Shown here in pieces: positions 29,513 to 39,408 of a stretch of 64,000 nucleotides of DNA. How positions within the stretch are numbered: the stretch's first letter is position 1; every line of letters starts with the position of its first letter. Under the pieces are notes generated by a model. It saw nothing but the letters and a program-made list of their open reading frames with translations. It was not told the DNA's origin and made no database searches. The translations under genes were made by a program, and so were the position numbers. The stretch is from positions 128,857 through 192,856 of the forward strand of contig NZ_KE384008.1 of NCBI RefSeq assembly GCF_000423345.1. The letters are read 5' to 3'. The DNA comes from Marinimicrobium agarilyticum DSM 16975. Its GTDB lineage: Bacteria; Pseudomonadota; Gammaproteobacteria; Pseudomonadales; Cellvibrionaceae.

Positions 29513-32131
29513 CTATTTTTTACCAGCCATGAGCGCCTTTAAGGTGTAGAGCTGCTCCAGGGCCTCCCGGGGTGAGAGGTCGTCGGGGTGCACGCCCTTG
29601 AGCGCCTCCACCACGGGGTGCGGCCCGCTATCAAACAGGGCGCCCTGAACGGGGGCTCCCGGTTGATCTTTGGCTTCGGGCGCACTTTTGGGTGTGGAGG
29701 CTTCAGCGGGGGCCTGTCGCTCCGCGTCACCTTCCAACTGGGTCAATTGGGTTTGCGCCTGGCTCAGCACGCCTTCGGGTATGCCCGCCAGGCGGGCCAC
29801 CTGCAGGCCATAGCTCTTGCTGGCCGGCCCCTCCTGGACTTTGTGCAGGAACACGATGCTGTCGTGGTGCTCGGTCGCATCCAGGTGGACGTTGGCGATG
29901 CCGGGCAACTCGTCGGGCAGCCGCGTGAGTTCGAAATAGTGGGTGGCAAAGAGGGTGTAGGCCTTGACCCGCTCAGCCAGGTGGCGGGCGCAGGCCCAGG
30001 CGAGAGCCAGGCCGTCAAAGGTACTGGTCCCGCGGCCGATTTCGTCCATCAGCACCAGGCTGCGCGGGGTGGCGTTGTGCAGGATGTTGGCGGTTTCGGT
30101 CATTTCCACCATGAACGTCGAGCGTCCACCGGCCAGGTCATCGGAGGAGCCGATGCGGGTAAAAATACGATCGAGCATACCGACGCTGGCGCTCTCGGCC
30201 GGCACGAAACTGCCGATATGCGCCAGCAGAACAATCAGTGCCGCCTGGCGCATGTAGGTGGACTTACCGCCCATGTTGGGGCCGGTGACCACCAACATGT
30301 GCCGTTGCTCGCTAAAGTTGAGGTCATTGGGTACGAAAGGCGCGTCACTGACCTGCTCCACCACCGGGTGTCGCCCGGCCCGGATCTGGATACCCGGTTC
30401 GGGGCTCAGCTCCGGGCGGCTCCAGCCCAGGCTGTCTGCCCGCTCGGACAGGTTGGTCAACAGGTCCAGCTCCGCCACGGCGGCGGCGGATTGCTGAAGC
30501 GGAATCAGATCGTCGTTGAGCTGGTCGATCAGGTGTTCGTACAGGAGCTTTTCCCGGGCCAGGGCCCGGCTTTTGGCGGAAAGGGCCTTGTCCTCGAACT
30601 CTTTCAGTTCCGGGGTGATAAAGCGCTCGGCGTTTTTCAGGGTCTGGCGGCGAATGTAGTCCGCCGGGGCCTGCTCCGCCTGCGAGCGTGTCAGCTCGAT
30701 AAAGTAGCCGTGGACCCGGTTGTAACCCACTTTGAGGTTGGCAATGCCGGTGCGCTCGCGTTCCCGGGTTTCCAGATCCACCAGATACTGACCGGCGTTA
30801 TTGCTGATGTTGCGCAGCTCATCCAGTTCCTGATCATAGCCTTCGGCGATGACCCCACCGTCCCGGATGACCACCGGTGGGTTTTCCACCAGGGCTCGAC
30901 CCAGCAACTCAACCGCCTCCGGGAATTCCCCCAGTTGTTGGGCCAGCTCGCTCAGGTGTGGCGCTTCAAGACGTGCCAGCTCGGCCTGCAACTCCGGATA
31001 ACAGGAGAGCGACGCGTGCAGGCGCGACAAATCGCGGGGCCGGGCAGAGCGCAGGGCCAGGCGGCCCAGAATGCGCTCCATATCACCCACCCGTTTCAGA
31101 ATTCGATGAATGACTTCGAAGGTATAGTTGCCCTTGAGCTCCGCCACAGCGGCCTGGCGCGCGGCCAGGACCGGCAGGTCGCGCAGGGGCCGGTTCAGCC
31201 AGCGGCGCAGAAGGCGCGAGCCCATGGCGGTGGCGCAGCGATTGAGCACGCTGAACAGGGTGTTTTCGTCGCCACCGCCCAGGTTGATATCCAGCTCCAG
31301 GTTGCGGCGCGTGGCCGCGTCCATGATCACCGCCTGTTCGCGGTTCTCGTGGCTGAGACCGCGCACATGGGGGAGGGCAGCGCGCTGTGTTTCGCGAGCA
31401 TAGCCCAGCAGGCAGCCGGCGGCGGCAATGGCGGTGTGCAGGTGGTCGCAGCCGAAGCCCGCCAGGTCCTGTGTGCCGAATTGTTGGGTCAGCAGACGCC
31501 GGGCGGTATCGAGCTCAAATTCCCAGGGGCCACGGCGCCGCAGGCCCCGGCGGTTCTCTACAAGTTCTGGGTTGGTCAGATCGTCGCTGACCAGCAACTC
31601 TGCGGGGCGCAGCCGCTGAAGTTCGCCCAGAGCGGCATCGAGCCCTTCGACTTCCAGCACCTGAAAGCGGCCGCTGGCGATGTCGAGCGAGGCCAGGCCG
31701 TAGGTGTCGCCGCTGCTGTGAAGCGCCACCAACAGGTTGTCGCGTCCGGAGTCGAGCAGGGCCTCATCACTGACCGTGCCGGGCGTGACAATTCGCACGA
31801 CTTTGCGCTCGACCGGTCCCTTGGCCGTGGCCGGGTCACCGATCTGCTCGCAGATGGCGACCGACACCCCTGCCCGGACCAGCTTGGCCAGGTAACCGTC
31901 GGCGGCATGGAACGGAATGCCCGCCATGGGAATGGGCTCGCCGTTGGATTTGCCCCGGGCGGTGAGGGTCACATCGAGCAGTTCCGCGGCGCGTTTGGCG
32001 TCGTCGTAGAACAGCTCGTAGAAGTCGCCCATCCGGTAAAACACCAGCTCTTGCGGGTGCTCCGCCTTGATCCGCAGATACTGCTGCATCATGGGTGTGT
32101 GCGGGCTTTGGACATCCGAGGTATTGGGCAT
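29513..32131 (-). CDS. mutS: DNA mismatch repair protein MutS
   Basis: An 872-aa mismatch-recognition ATPase. The N-terminal mismatch-binding domain has the intercalating Phe-x-Glu motif ([15 protein letters not shown]). The clamp and lever domains follow, then the ABC-type ATPase with Walker [14 protein letters not shown] and the signature STFMVEM. ATG 32131 gives the usual N-terminus; the frame is open 30 codons further. It is divergent from pncC across 101 bp. A long antisense frame in this gene is a codon-bias artefact. Confidence 0.97.
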   Translation of the reverse strand: MPNTSDVQSPHTPMMQQYLRIKAEHPQELVFYRMGDFYELFYDDAKRAAELLDVTLTARGKSNGEPIPMAGIPFHAADGYLAKLVRAGVSVAICEQIGDPATAKGPVERKVVRIVTPGTVSDEALLDSGRDNLLVALHSSGDTYGLASLDIASGRFQVLEVEGLDAALGELQRLRPAELLVSDDLTNPELVENRRGLRRRGPWEFELDTARRLLTQQFGTQDLAGFGCDHLHTAIAAAGCLLGYARETQRAALPHVRGLSHENREQAVIMDAATRRNLELDINLGGGDENTLFSVLNRCATAMGSRLLRRWLNRPLRDLPVLAARQAAVAELKGNYTFEVIHRILKRVGDMERILGRLALRSARPRDLSRLHASLSCYPELQAELARLEAPHLSELAQQLGEFPEAVELLGRALVENPPVVIRDGGVIAEGYDQELDELRNISNNAGQYLVDLETRERERTGIANLKVGYNRVHGYFIELTRSQAEQAPADYIRRQTLKNAERFITPELKEFEDKALSAKSRALAREKLLYEHLIDQLNDDLIPLQQSAAAVAELDLLTNLSERADSLGWSRPELSPEPGIQIRAGRHPVVEQVSDAPFVPNDLNFSEQRHMLVVTGPNMGGKSTYMRQAALIVLLAHIGSFVPAESASVGMLDRIFTRIGSSDDLAGGRSTFMVEMTETANILHNATPRSLVLMDEIGRGTSTFDGLALAWACARHLAERVKAYTLFATHYFELTRLPDELPGIANVHLDATEHHDSIVFLHKVQEGPASKSYGLQVARLAGIPEGVLSQAQTQLTQLEGDAERQAPAEASTPKSAPEAKDQPGAPVQGALFDSGPHPVVEALKGVHPDDLSPREALEQLYTLKALMAGKK

Positions 32132-32232
32132 AGGATCGATTTTCGCGATTCGTGGCGGTGAATGAAGCGTGGCTATTCTACGGAAATCATCCGGGGCTTG
32201 CACTCGGTTCAAGGCTGGCATACCTTGGTGCC

Positions 32233-32781
32233 ATGATCGCGACCACTCCCCCTGAATCCACTGCCTCCCCAGATGCGGGAAGACACCGCCGACTGGCTGA
32301 ACAGCTGGGGGAGCAACTGCAGTCCAGGGGTTGGCGGGTAGCGACCGCCGAGTCCTGTACGGGCGGGGGAATTGCCGCCGCCCTGACCGAAGTGGCTGGC
32401 AGTTCCGCCTGGTTTGAATATGGGCTGGTGACCTACGCCAACCGTGCCAAGCAGCAACTGCTCGGGGTCTCCGAACAGAGTCTGGAGCGGGAAGGGGCGG
32501 TCAGTGAAGCGGTGGTGAGGGAAATGGCCGCAGGCGCGTTGCGCGTGTCTGGCGCCGAGCTTGCCATCGCCGTCAGCGGTATTGCCGGGCCGGCGGGAGG
32601 AACGCCGGAGAAACCCGTGGGAACCGTCTGGCTGGGGTGGGCTCTGGGCGGGGAAAACCCGCAAGTCGGTGCCCATTGTTACCGGTTTGAAGGCGATCGC
32701 GCCAGTGTGCGTGAGCAGTCGGTAGTCGCCGCTCTGGAGATACTGTTGAGCTTGGCGACTCTGGAAAAAACTACTGTATAG
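32233..32781 (+). CDS. pncC: Nicotinamide-nucleotide amidohydrolase (CinA C-terminal type)
   Basis: A 182-aa single-domain enzyme that deamidates nicotinamide mononucleotide to nicotinate mononucleotide, recycling a by-product of NAD-dependent DNA ligase. The motif [21 protein letters not shown] with the nucleophilic Ser is present, as is [20 protein letters not shown]. It has no N-terminal molybdopterin-binding half, as in E. coli YgaD. It lies directly upstream of recA, whose LexA box begins 11 bp after this stop codon. Confidence 0.94.
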   Translation: MIATTPPESTASPDAGRHRRLAEQLGEQLQSRGWRVATAESCTGGGIAAALTEVAGSSAWFEYGLVTYANRAKQQLLGVSEQSLEREGAVSEAVVREMAAGALRVSGAELAIAVSGIAGPAGGTPEKPVGTVWLGWALGGENPQVGAHCYRFEGDRASVREQSVVAALEILLSLATLEKTTV

Positions 32782-32791
32782 ATATCGAGTG

Positions 32792-32811
32792 TACTGTTTG
32801 CGCATACAGGT
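32792..32811 (+). promoter_or_regulatory. LexA (SOS) box of recA
   Basis: TACTG-TTTGCGCATA-CAGGT matches the LexA consensus CTGT-N8-ACAG exactly at both half-sites. It overlaps the likely -35 element (TTGCGC, 32798-32803), so LexA binding would block RNA polymerase. Confidence 0.93.
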
Positions 32812-32826
32812 TTTTCTGTGTATGCT
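32798..32826 (+). promoter_or_regulatory. Likely recA promoter
   Basis: TTGCGC (32798) and TATGCT (32821) are 17 bp apart, giving a plausible sigma-70 promoter 70 bp upstream of the recA start. The position inside the LexA box supports it. Confidence 0.6.
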
Positions 32827-32897
32827 GTGGGCAGTTATCAGGGGCGGCCAGGCCGCCGAACCGTTACATTTTTTCAGCATATTGATCGAGGTGTCGG

Positions 32898-33941
32898 ATG
32901 GACGCGAATAAAGAGAAGGCGCTACAGGCCGCGTTGGGCCAAATTGAAAGACAATTTGGTAAAGGCACGGTTATGCGCATGGGTGACCAGGAGAGGGTAG
33001 CGATTCCCTCGATCTCCACCGGTTCGCTCGGGCTGGATGCCGCTCTCGGTATTGGCGGTCTGCCCAAAGGGCGTGTGGTGGAAATCTACGGTCCGGAATC
33101 GTCGGGTAAAACCACGTTGACCCTACAGGTGGTGGCCGAAGCCCAGAAACAGGGCGGCACCTGTGCGTTCATTGACGCCGAGCACGCCCTCGACCCGATT
33201 TACGCCGAGAAGCTTGGGGTCAACGTCGATGATCTGATTATCTCTCAGCCCGATACCGGTGAGCAGGCGCTGGAAGTCAGTGACATGCTGGTGCGCTCCG
33301 GCGCAGTGGATGTGCTGGTGATTGACTCGGTTGCGGCCTTGACGCCGCGGGCCGAGATCGAAGGCGAAATGGGCGATCAGCACGTGGGTCTTCAGGCTCG
33401 TCTGATGTCCCAGGCGCTGCGTAAGATTACCGGTAATATCAAAAACGCCAATTGCCTGGTGATTTTCATCAACCAGATTCGTATGAAAATTGGCGTGATG
33501 TTCGGCAGCCCCGAAACCACCACCGGGGGTAATGCCCTGAAGTTCTACTCCTCCGTACGTCTGGATATCCGTCGTATCGGTTCGGTTAAAGAAGGGGACG
33601 AGGTGATCGGCAACGAGACCCGCGTCAAGGTGGTGAAGAACAAGGTGGCGCCGCCGTTCAAGCAGACCGAGTTCCAGATTCTTTACGGCACCGGTATTAA
33701 CCGGTTCGGGGAAGTGATCGACTACGGCGTAAAGCTGGGTATTGTCGATAAGGCAGGGGCCTGGTACAGCTATCAGGGCGACAAGATCGGCCAGGGCAAG
33801 AACAATGTTGTGAAGTTCATGCACGAAAACCCGAAGATCGCTGAAGAAATGGAAAGGCGGGTTCGCGGCGAACTGCTGAACATTCCGCCCAAGGAGGAAG
33901 GCAAGGCGGAGAAAAAGTCCGAGGAGGAGAGTGAGGCCTAA
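32898..33941 (+). CDS. recA: Recombinase A
   Basis: A 347-aa homologous recombination ATPase and SOS co-protease. Walker [11 protein letters not shown], the [15 protein letters not shown] Walker B strand, the [22 protein letters not shown] loop region and the acidic C-terminus ([15 protein letters not shown]) are all intact. It is preceded by a perfect LexA box and followed by a hairpin at 33971, so most transcripts should end before the lipoprotein gene. Confidence 0.99.
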   Translation: MDANKEKALQAALGQIERQFGKGTVMRMGDQERVAIPSISTGSLGLDAALGIGGLPKGRVVEIYGPESSGKTTLTLQVVAEAQKQGGTCAFIDAEHALDPIYAEKLGVNVDDLIISQPDTGEQALEVSDMLVRSGAVDVLVIDSVAALTPRAEIEGEMGDQHVGLQARLMSQALRKITGNIKNANCLVIFINQIRMKIGVMFGSPETTTGGNALKFYSSVRLDIRRIGSVKEGDEVIGNETRVKVVKNKVAPPFKQTEFQILYGTGINRFGEVIDYGVKLGIVDKAGAWYSYQGDKIGQGKNNVVKFMHENPKIAEEMERRVRGELLNIPPKEEGKAEKKSEEESEA

Positions 33942-33970
33942 TTCGGCCCCACTGGACCTGATTGACATGA

Positions 33971-34003
33971 GTCGGCGCCGTGTGAAACGCGGCGCCGACT
34001 TTG
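33971..34003 (+). terminator. Hairpin after recA
   Basis: GTCGGCGCCG and CGGCGCCGAC form a perfect 10-bp stem around a 9-nt loop, followed by TTTG. It is a terminator with a short T-tract, which would allow some read-through to recX. Confidence 0.75.
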
Positions 34004-34070
34004 TGGTCTAAGGTGTCTCTGGTTGCCACCTCTTTGGCTACCACGGTTTGGTGAGTACAGCGAGGATACT

Positions 34071-34673
34071 ATGATTCGACGCATATGGGCGCAGCGCAGC
34101 GCACGCCGGTTCTCCTTTGGCTATTGGTGGCTGACAGGTTTGGCGCTGTTGGCACTTGCGGGCTGTAGCAGCACACCTTCCGTGGTGACGGATTACAATC
34201 CCGATTTTGCCTTTGGGCAACTGCAGACCTTCCGGGTGGAGCAGACTCAAGAGGACAATGAGAAGAGCATTCTGATCTCCCCGTTTACCCTCAACCACCT
34301 GCAGACGGTGGTGCGCAACCAGCTTGATGCCCGTTACAACCCGGTAGAAGAGGGCGAGACCCCCGACTTTGTGGTGCGATATCACATTGTGGTGGAAGAC
34401 CGTATTGACGTGCGCAGTTACGATCAGCGCTACGGCTTCGGTTATTACGGCTATGGGCCCTGGTATCGCTATCCTTATGCTCATTCCCCGAGCCCGAGGG
34501 TCTATCGCCAGGGCACTCTGATTATCGATATCGCCAGCGGTGAAGATAACAAGCCCTTATGGCGTGGTGTCTCCGAGCAGCGGCTCTACGATGGGCTGAC
34601 ACCTCAGGAGCAGCGAGTCCGCTTGTCCGCCGCGGTGACCGACATTTTGGCGAACTTCCCTCCGGTTAAATAG
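34071..34673 (+). CDS. DUF4136-type lipoprotein
   Basis: A 200-aa lipoprotein. A Tyr/Trp-rich lead and hydrophobic segment end in the lipobox LALAGC (Cys32), followed by a DUF4136-like domain (TDYNPDFAFGQLQTFRVEQ...TLIIDIAS). A Gly/Tyr-rich loop (YGFGYYGYGPWYRYPY) is typical of this family. GAGGA lies 5 nt upstream of ATG 34071. It stands between recA and recX, which normally are neighbours. Function is unknown; an outer-membrane location is inferred. Confidence 0.88.
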   Translation: MIRRIWAQRSARRFSFGYWWLTGLALLALAGCSSTPSVVTDYNPDFAFGQLQTFRVEQTQEDNEKSILISPFTLNHLQTVVRNQLDARYNPVEEGETPDFVVRYHIVVEDRIDVRSYDQRYGFGYYGYGPWYRYPYAHSPSPRVYRQGTLIIDIASGEDNKPLWRGVSEQRLYDGLTPQEQRVRLSAAVTDILANFPPVK

Positions 34674-34682
34674 GGGTGGACC

Positions 34683-35168
34683 TTGAGTCGCGAGAAAACC
34701 TCTGACCCGTCTGAAAGCGATGTTCGCCTGGCAGCGATGAATTTGCTCGCCAGGCGTGAACATTCCGCTCTGGAACTTCGGGAAAAACTGGTAAAACGCT
34801 TTGCCGACGAGGCGCACGGGCTCGACATAGACTCTGTGCTCAGCCGGCTGGCTGAGCAGGGGCTTCAGAGTGACGAGCGCTTTACCGAGGCGTTTATCAC
34901 CTCCAGAGAGCGGCAGGGCAAAGGGCCATTACGGATTGAGCAAGAGCTGCGCCAAAAGGGCGTTGCAGAAGCTCTTGTGGCGCAATACCTGGATGAGGCC
35001 GACGAGTGTTGGGCGGGACTGGCGCGAGAGGTTCGATCGAAGCGATTTGGCGATGGACCCATTCAGACGCCTCGGGAAAAAGCGCGACAGATGCGTTTTT
35101 TGCAGTACCGCGGCTTTTCCCACGAACAGGTCCGGGAGGCTATCGCCAGCGTTCCCAGGCATCCATGA
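34683..35168 (+). CDS. recX: Regulatory protein RecX
   Basis: A 161-aa inhibitor of RecA filament extension, made of three-helix repeats (AAMNLLARREHSALELREKL; VLSRLAEQGLQSDERFTEAF; PLRIEQELRQKGV). The start is TTG 34683 with AGGGGTGGA upstream. It begins 9 bp after the lipoprotein gene and is presumably translated from the same message. Its 3' end overlaps the convergent lytic transglycosylase gene by 29 bp. Confidence 0.94.
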   Translation: MSREKTSDPSESDVRLAAMNLLARREHSALELREKLVKRFADEAHGLDIDSVLSRLAEQGLQSDERFTEAFITSRERQGKGPLRIEQELRQKGVAEALVAQYLDEADECWAGLAREVRSKRFGDGPIQTPREKARQMRFLQYRGFSHEQVREAIASVPRHP

Positions 35169-35751
35169 CCTTGGCAGAGTAACGGTAGCTACCATAGCTG
35201 CCGTTATAACGGGCCAGCGCTTCGGCCAAACGCCCCTCCGAGCGCTCCATGTAGTGCTTTAAAATGGTACAGCCGTAACGCAGGTTAGTATCCAGATCGA
35301 TCAGGTTGTCTTCCGGTCGTCCGATTTCATTCTTCCAGAAGGGCATGACTTGCATCATGCCTTGCGCTCCTACCGATGAGACCGCGTAGCGGTTAAAATG
35401 GCTTTCCACTTCGATGACAGCCAGCACCAGCTCTGGCTGAAGGTCGGTCTGACGGGCGGCGGAGTGGATTTTGCGCAATAACCTGAGGCGTTGATCGGGG
35501 TTTTTGACAAAACGTTCCATGCGGCCCGACATGAGCAGCAGCCAGGCTTCGGCGTGGTAGTGGTCGTCAAAACTGTCGGCGGCCTTAATGTTCTCAATCA
35601 GCTTCTCCCGCAGACTGTCTTCTACCTCGATAGCCGGTTCGGCGTAAGCGAGCGTCCCGCTCTGGGCCCAGCCAGCGCCGGGCAAAAGGCTCCCCAGCCA
35701 GATCAACGCGCTGATCAGAGCGTGGCCGGGGAGCCTGAGCGAACGGTACAC
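35140..35751 (-). CDS. Lytic murein transglycosylase (Slt-type domain)
   Basis: A 203-aa periplasmic enzyme that cleaves peptidoglycan glycan strands. A signal peptide (residues 1-30, cleavage near GWAQ) is followed by a single SLT domain with catalytic Glu116 in LAVIEVESHFNRYAVSS, then GAQGMMQVMPFW and the NLRYGCTILKHYM helix. It is shorter than Slt70 and resembles the small MltC/EmtA-like or tail-type family. The stop overlaps recX, and proS begins 4 bp upstream on the same strand. Confidence 0.9.
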   Translation of the reverse strand: MYRSLRLPGHALISALIWLGSLLPGAGWAQSGTLAYAEPAIEVEDSLREKLIENIKAADSFDDHYHAEAWLLLMSGRMERFVKNPDQRLRLLRKIHSAARQTDLQPELVLAVIEVESHFNRYAVSSVGAQGMMQVMPFWKNEIGRPEDNLIDLDTNLRYGCTILKHYMERSEGRLAEALARYNGSYGSYRYSAKVMDAWERWR

Positions 35752-35754
35752 GGG

Positions 35755-37488
35755 TCAGCCCCGAACAGAGAGTTGCGCGCGAACAAAATCGAGCACTTCG
35801 TCGACCGGAATGTCCCGGGCTTCACTGTCTCGCCGTCCCTTGTATTCCAGCGTGCCTTTGTCGAGGCCGCGATCGCCCACCACGATACGGTGGGGAATGC
35901 CCATCAGGTCGGTGTTGGCCAGCATGACCCCCAGGCGGGCTTTTTCCTCATTCATATAGAGAACCTCGATGCCCATTTGGGTCAGTGCCTCGTAAAGCGC
36001 TTCACACTTTTCCGCGACAGCCGGAGACTTGTGGGGGTTGATGGGCACCAGGGCCAGTTGGAAAGGCGCGATGCTTTCCGGCCAGATGATGCCCTGGTCG
36101 TCGTGGTTCTGTTCAATGGCTGCTGCCACGACGCGGGAAACGCCGATGCCGTAGCAACCCATGATCATCGGCTTCTCCTTGCCATTTTCATCGAGTACCC
36201 GGGCATTCATCGCTTCACTGTATTTGGTTCCAAGCTGGAAGATGTGGCCGACCTCAATGCCGCGCTTGATTTCCAGTTGGCCCTCACCGTCGGGGCTCGG
36301 GTCTCCGGCGACCACGTTGCGAAGATCCACCACTTCCTGAACGGGCAGGTCGCGCTCCCAATTGACGCCGGTCAGGTGGTAGCCATCGCGATTGGCGCCG
36401 CAGACAAAGTCCGCCAAGTGCGCCGCAGCGCGGTCCAGGAGGATGGGCAGGTCCAGTTTAACCGGCCCGAGGGAGCCGGTCCCGACGCCAAGCTCCGCCT
36501 GTATCCGTTCCTCGGGTGCGAATGTCAGGGGTGAGGCGACGCCCGGCATTTTTTCCGCTTTGATGTCGTTCAGCTCGTGGTCGCCGCGCAGCACCAGTGC
36601 GATTAGCGGGGCTTTGCCCTCTTCGGGCTCTTCTCCGAGTACGATCAGCGTCTTGACGGTTTGCGCCGGCGCGACTTTCAGGTACTCGGCCACTTGCGCG
36701 ATGCTTTCCTGTCCGGGTGTGGCGACCTCGGTCATTTCTTGCGAGGGGACGGGCCGGTCACCGGACGGTGCCACGGCTTCGGCCTTTTCAATGTTGGCCG
36801 CATAGGTGCTGCGATTGCTGAAGACAATGTCGTCCTCGCCGCTGTCGGCCAGTACGTGAAACTCGTGAGAAAAAGCGCCACCAATGGAACCGGTATCCGC
36901 CAATACCGGCCGATAGGCCAGGCCGATACGGTCAAAAATGGCACAGTAGGTCCCGTGCATGACCTCGTAAGTTTCTTGCAGGGAGGCCTGGGTCAAATGG
37001 AAGGAGTAGGCGTCCTTCATGGTGAACTCGCGCGCCCGCATGACCCCGAAGCGTGGGCGGATTTCATCCCGGAACTTGGTCTGAATCTGGTAAAAGTTGG
37101 CCGGAAGCTGCTTGTAGCTGTTGATCTCGCCACGAATAAGATCGGTAATGACCTCTTCGTGGGTGGGGCCCAGACAAAAGGATCGGTCGTGACGGTCGTG
37201 AATTCGCAGTAGTTCGGGACCGTACTGCTGCCAGCGACCGGATTCTTCCCACAGTTCAGAGGGCTGAACGACGGGCATCAGTACCTCCTGGGCCCCGGAA
37301 CGGTCCATCTCCTCGCGGATGATACGTTCGACCTTGCGCAGCACGCGCAGGCCCAGGGGCATCCAGGTGTAGAGGCCTGAGGCCAGTTTGCGGATCATGC
37401 CGGCGCGTAGCATCAGCTGGTGGCTGATTACTTCCGCATCGGAGGGGGTTTCTTTTAACGTGGCTATCAGAAAACGACTGGCTCGCAT
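35755..37488 (-). CDS. proS: Prolyl-tRNA synthetase (bacterial type)
   Basis: A 577-aa class II aminoacyl-tRNA synthetase. Motif 1 ([23 protein letters not shown]), motif 2 ([22 protein letters not shown]) and motif 3 (GCYGIGVSR) are present. The YbaK-like INS editing domain lies between about 225 and 380, and the anticodon-binding domain is C-terminal. The order proS then transglycosylase, 3 bp apart, indicates one operon. Confidence 0.97.
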   Translation of the reverse strand: MRASRFLIATLKETPSDAEVISHQLMLRAGMIRKLASGLYTWMPLGLRVLRKVERIIREEMDRSGAQEVLMPVVQPSELWEESGRWQQYGPELLRIHDRHDRSFCLGPTHEEVITDLIRGEINSYKQLPANFYQIQTKFRDEIRPRFGVMRAREFTMKDAYSFHLTQASLQETYEVMHGTYCAIFDRIGLAYRPVLADTGSIGGAFSHEFHVLADSGEDDIVFSNRSTYAANIEKAEAVAPSGDRPVPSQEMTEVATPGQESIAQVAEYLKVAPAQTVKTLIVLGEEPEEGKAPLIALVLRGDHELNDIKAEKMPGVASPLTFAPEERIQAELGVGTGSLGPVKLDLPILLDRAAAHLADFVCGANRDGYHLTGVNWERDLPVQEVVDLRNVVAGDPSPDGEGQLEIKRGIEVGHIFQLGTKYSEAMNARVLDENGKEKPMIMGCYGIGVSRVVAAAIEQNHDDQGIIWPESIAPFQLALVPINPHKSPAVAEKCEALYEALTQMGIEVLYMNEEKARLGVMLANTDLMGIPHRIVVGDRGLDKGTLEYKGRRDSEARDIPVDEVLDFVRAQLSVRG

Positions 37489-37644
37489 AAATGGGCTTCT
37501 TAATGGCTATACTGTGAGTCAAGATAAACGCTTATTCTACGGTGCTTGTGGGCCCGGGTACAGACTTCGGCGCGCGACAATGCACCGGTTTGAGAACCGG
37601 GGCAAGAGAGTCCGCCCCTATTCGATGTTATGAAGGAGAAGGCC

Positions 37645-38070
37645 ATGTTTGAACTGCATCCGCGCCTGGCGGCTGATACGGTCCCCGTGGGCCGTTTTCC
37701 ACTTTCACTGCTGTTGCTCAGTAAGGACGCCAACTATCCCTGGTGTATTCTTGTTCCCCAGCGGGACGACGTGTTCGAAATTCACCACCTCAGTGAAGAG
37801 GACCAGCAGCAATTGATGCGTGAATCCTGTCGGCTGGCCGAGGTGATGACGAGCGTGTTCGACGCCCACAAAATGAACGTTGCGGCGCTTGGAAACGTCG
37901 TCAGGCAATTGCATCTGCATCATATCGCCCGGTTTGAGAAGGATCCGGCGTGGCCGCAGCCCATCTGGGGGCAAAGGCCTGCAGTGTCGTATACGGAAGA
38001 TCAGTTGAACGACCGGCTCGATCACTTGCGGGCAGCGCTGGTGGGAGAGGACTTCCAGACACTGAAGTAG
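37645..38070 (+). CDS. HIT-domain protein
   Basis: A 141-aa histidine-triad protein. The triad reads RQLHLHHIAR, with Gln in place of the first His, as in a common proteobacterial subgroup annotated as dinucleoside polyphosphate hydrolase-like. GAAGGAGAAGG directly precedes ATG 37645, so this start is preferred over ATG 37630. The second and third His keep the nucleophile. It is divergent from proS across 156 bp. The substrate is probably a nucleotide phosphoester, by family only. Confidence 0.9.
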   Translation: MFELHPRLAADTVPVGRFPLSLLLLSKDANYPWCILVPQRDDVFEIHHLSEEDQQQLMRESCRLAEVMTSVFDAHKMNVAALGNVVRQLHLHHIARFEKDPAWPQPIWGQRPAVSYTEDQLNDRLDHLRAALVGEDFQTLK

Positions 38071-38106
38071 CCTGTAAGCAGGTAGGGCTCGGGGAGAGAG
38101 GGGTGC

Positions 38107-38131
38107 TCCCGGGCCCCGTTGAGGCCCGGGA
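38107..38131. terminator. GC-rich hairpin between convergent HIT and HU genes
   Basis: TCCCGGGCC and GGCCCGGGA form a 9-bp perfect stem with a 7-nt loop. It has no T-tract on either strand. Its place between two convergent genes suggests a shared termination or blocking role. Confidence 0.55.
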
Positions 38132-38143
38132 AGGATAAAGCGC

Positions 38144-38551
38144 TTACAGCGCCATTTCCTTGAGTTTCTTCAAGGGGCGAACCTTGATGGCGGTAGAGGC
38201 GGGCTTGGCTTTGAATACCGTCTCTTCGCCAGTGAAGGGGTTGATGCCCTTGCGAGCCTTGGTGGCGGGCTTCTTGACGGTCGTGATTTTCAGCAGGCCG
38301 GGCATGACAAACTCGCCACAGCCGCGTTTCTTCACGTGACCTTCGATAATTTCAGACAACTCGTCCAGCACCGACTGCACCTGCTTCTTGCTCAGCTCGG
38401 TGTTCTCGGCGATTTGGTTGAGAATCTGGGTCTTGTTGTAGCGCTCAGTAATCGCTTTCACTTTGCGAGCAGCCGGCTGCTTGGTGGCAGCTTTTTTGGC
38501 AGTTGCTTTCTTTGCAGTCGCCTTTTTGGCGGTAGCTTTGCGAGCAGCCAT
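38144..38551 (-). CDS. HU-family DNA-binding protein with lysine-rich N-terminal tail
   Basis: A 135-aa histone-like protein. Residues 1-33 are AATKK-type repeats (KATAKKATAKKATAKKAA), resembling AlgP or histone H1 tails. The rest is an HU/IHF domain (KTQILNQIAENTELSKKQVQSVLDEL...GINPFTGEETVFKAKPASTAIKVRP) ending normally. Such tailed HU proteins occur in several gammaproteobacterial groups and can condense DNA. AAGGATC precedes ATG 38551. Confidence 0.93.
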   Translation of the reverse strand: MAARKATAKKATAKKATAKKAATKQPAARKVKAITERYNKTQILNQIAENTELSKKQVQSVLDELSEIIEGHVKKRGCGEFVMPGLLKITTVKKPATKARKGINPFTGEETVFKAKPASTAIKVRPLKKLKEMAL

Positions 38552-38729
38552 AGTGTGATCCTTATTGATTGTAGAATTGGTGATGTAAAGTCTGCTTATT
38601 AACCGTCTATCAAACCACGTGGCTTAAAGAGCCTGTGGAAATAGAGTAGCAAGCCACATCGGGTGCGGCTGGAGCTATATATAAAGGATAAAACCGATAT
38701 CAGCAACCCAAAAAGCGGCTTTTTTCGCG

Positions 38730-39230
38730 CTATAGAGTCAGTTGTCGCAATTGTGGGTCGTCTTCGGCGGTCTCCCAGGCTCTGGCGAAGATTTCGCGCA
38801 GGGTTTTTACCTGGGCACCCGCTCGCCAGTCCCAGAAACCCCGGTAGGTATCGGGGTCATTTTGATACACCAGTTGTTCTCGGTCACCCAGTGCGAATGC
38901 CGCGGCTTTGGTTTCAATGTCAGTGGTGATCCGGCGAATGCCGGCCTTGCTGGGCAGGCGCTGACAGAGCCGGACCAGTCCATGACCCTGAGCGGCCAGG
39001 GGGCGGGTGTCCTGAACCAGAAACTGCAGTGTCGCTCTCCGGTGGGAGCGAGCCAATGCCGATAGAGTCTCAATCAGTTCCACACTGTCGTAAACCGTCG
39101 GGTCAAGGGTGGGGCTGAAGACCAGAAAGTCTCGCCGGCTGTGCCGGGCGGCCTCGATGAGCGCTTCCCGGAATGCTTCTGGTCCCTCCAGCAGGCGAAA
39201 GTGTTTTTGCGGGGGTGTCTCTGTCGTCAT
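38730..39230 (-). CDS. Conserved hypothetical protein (PLD-like fold, DUF7931-type)
   Basis: About 166 aa from the preferred ATG 39230; the frame extends to 39269. The sequence resembles a proteobacterial family of 160-170 aa that I believe is named DUF7931 and looks like half of a phospholipase D fold: DFLVFSPTLDPTVYDS, ATLQFLVQDTRPLAAQGHGLVRLCQRLPSK and DPQLRQLTL at the end. The HxK motif of active PLD enzymes is not obvious, so it may be non-catalytic. It stands alone, divergent from the GH95 gene. Confidence 0.75.
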   Translation of the reverse strand: MTTETPPQKHFRLLEGPEAFREALIEAARHSRRDFLVFSPTLDPTVYDSVELIETLSALARSHRRATLQFLVQDTRPLAAQGHGLVRLCQRLPSKAGIRRITTDIETKAAAFALGDREQLVYQNDPDTYRGFWDWRAGAQVKTLREIFARAWETAEDDPQLRQLTL

Positions 39231-39408
39231 GGGGAGCCCAATGTAGTAATAAGTGCCTGTTACGGGCATGCGTTTATCATATAAGAAAAAACTTGTGCTA
39301 ATGAAAAAAACGAGCTATAAATAGTCAATCCGACGAGCAGCCCGACCCGTGCGTGACATCGAATGTTCGGGGTCGTGTTCGTGCCGTTGACTATAAAGAT
39401 AACAGATC

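Noticed and set aside
29588-32161. Open frame of 857 codons antisense to mutS
   Set aside because: It mirrors the GC-rich codon use of mutS, has no domain, and mutS itself is certain.
37540-37630. tRNA-like GC-rich stem sequence between proS and the HIT gene
   Set aside because: No T-loop (TTCRANC) or acceptor pairing could be found; only a short CCGG hairpin is present.
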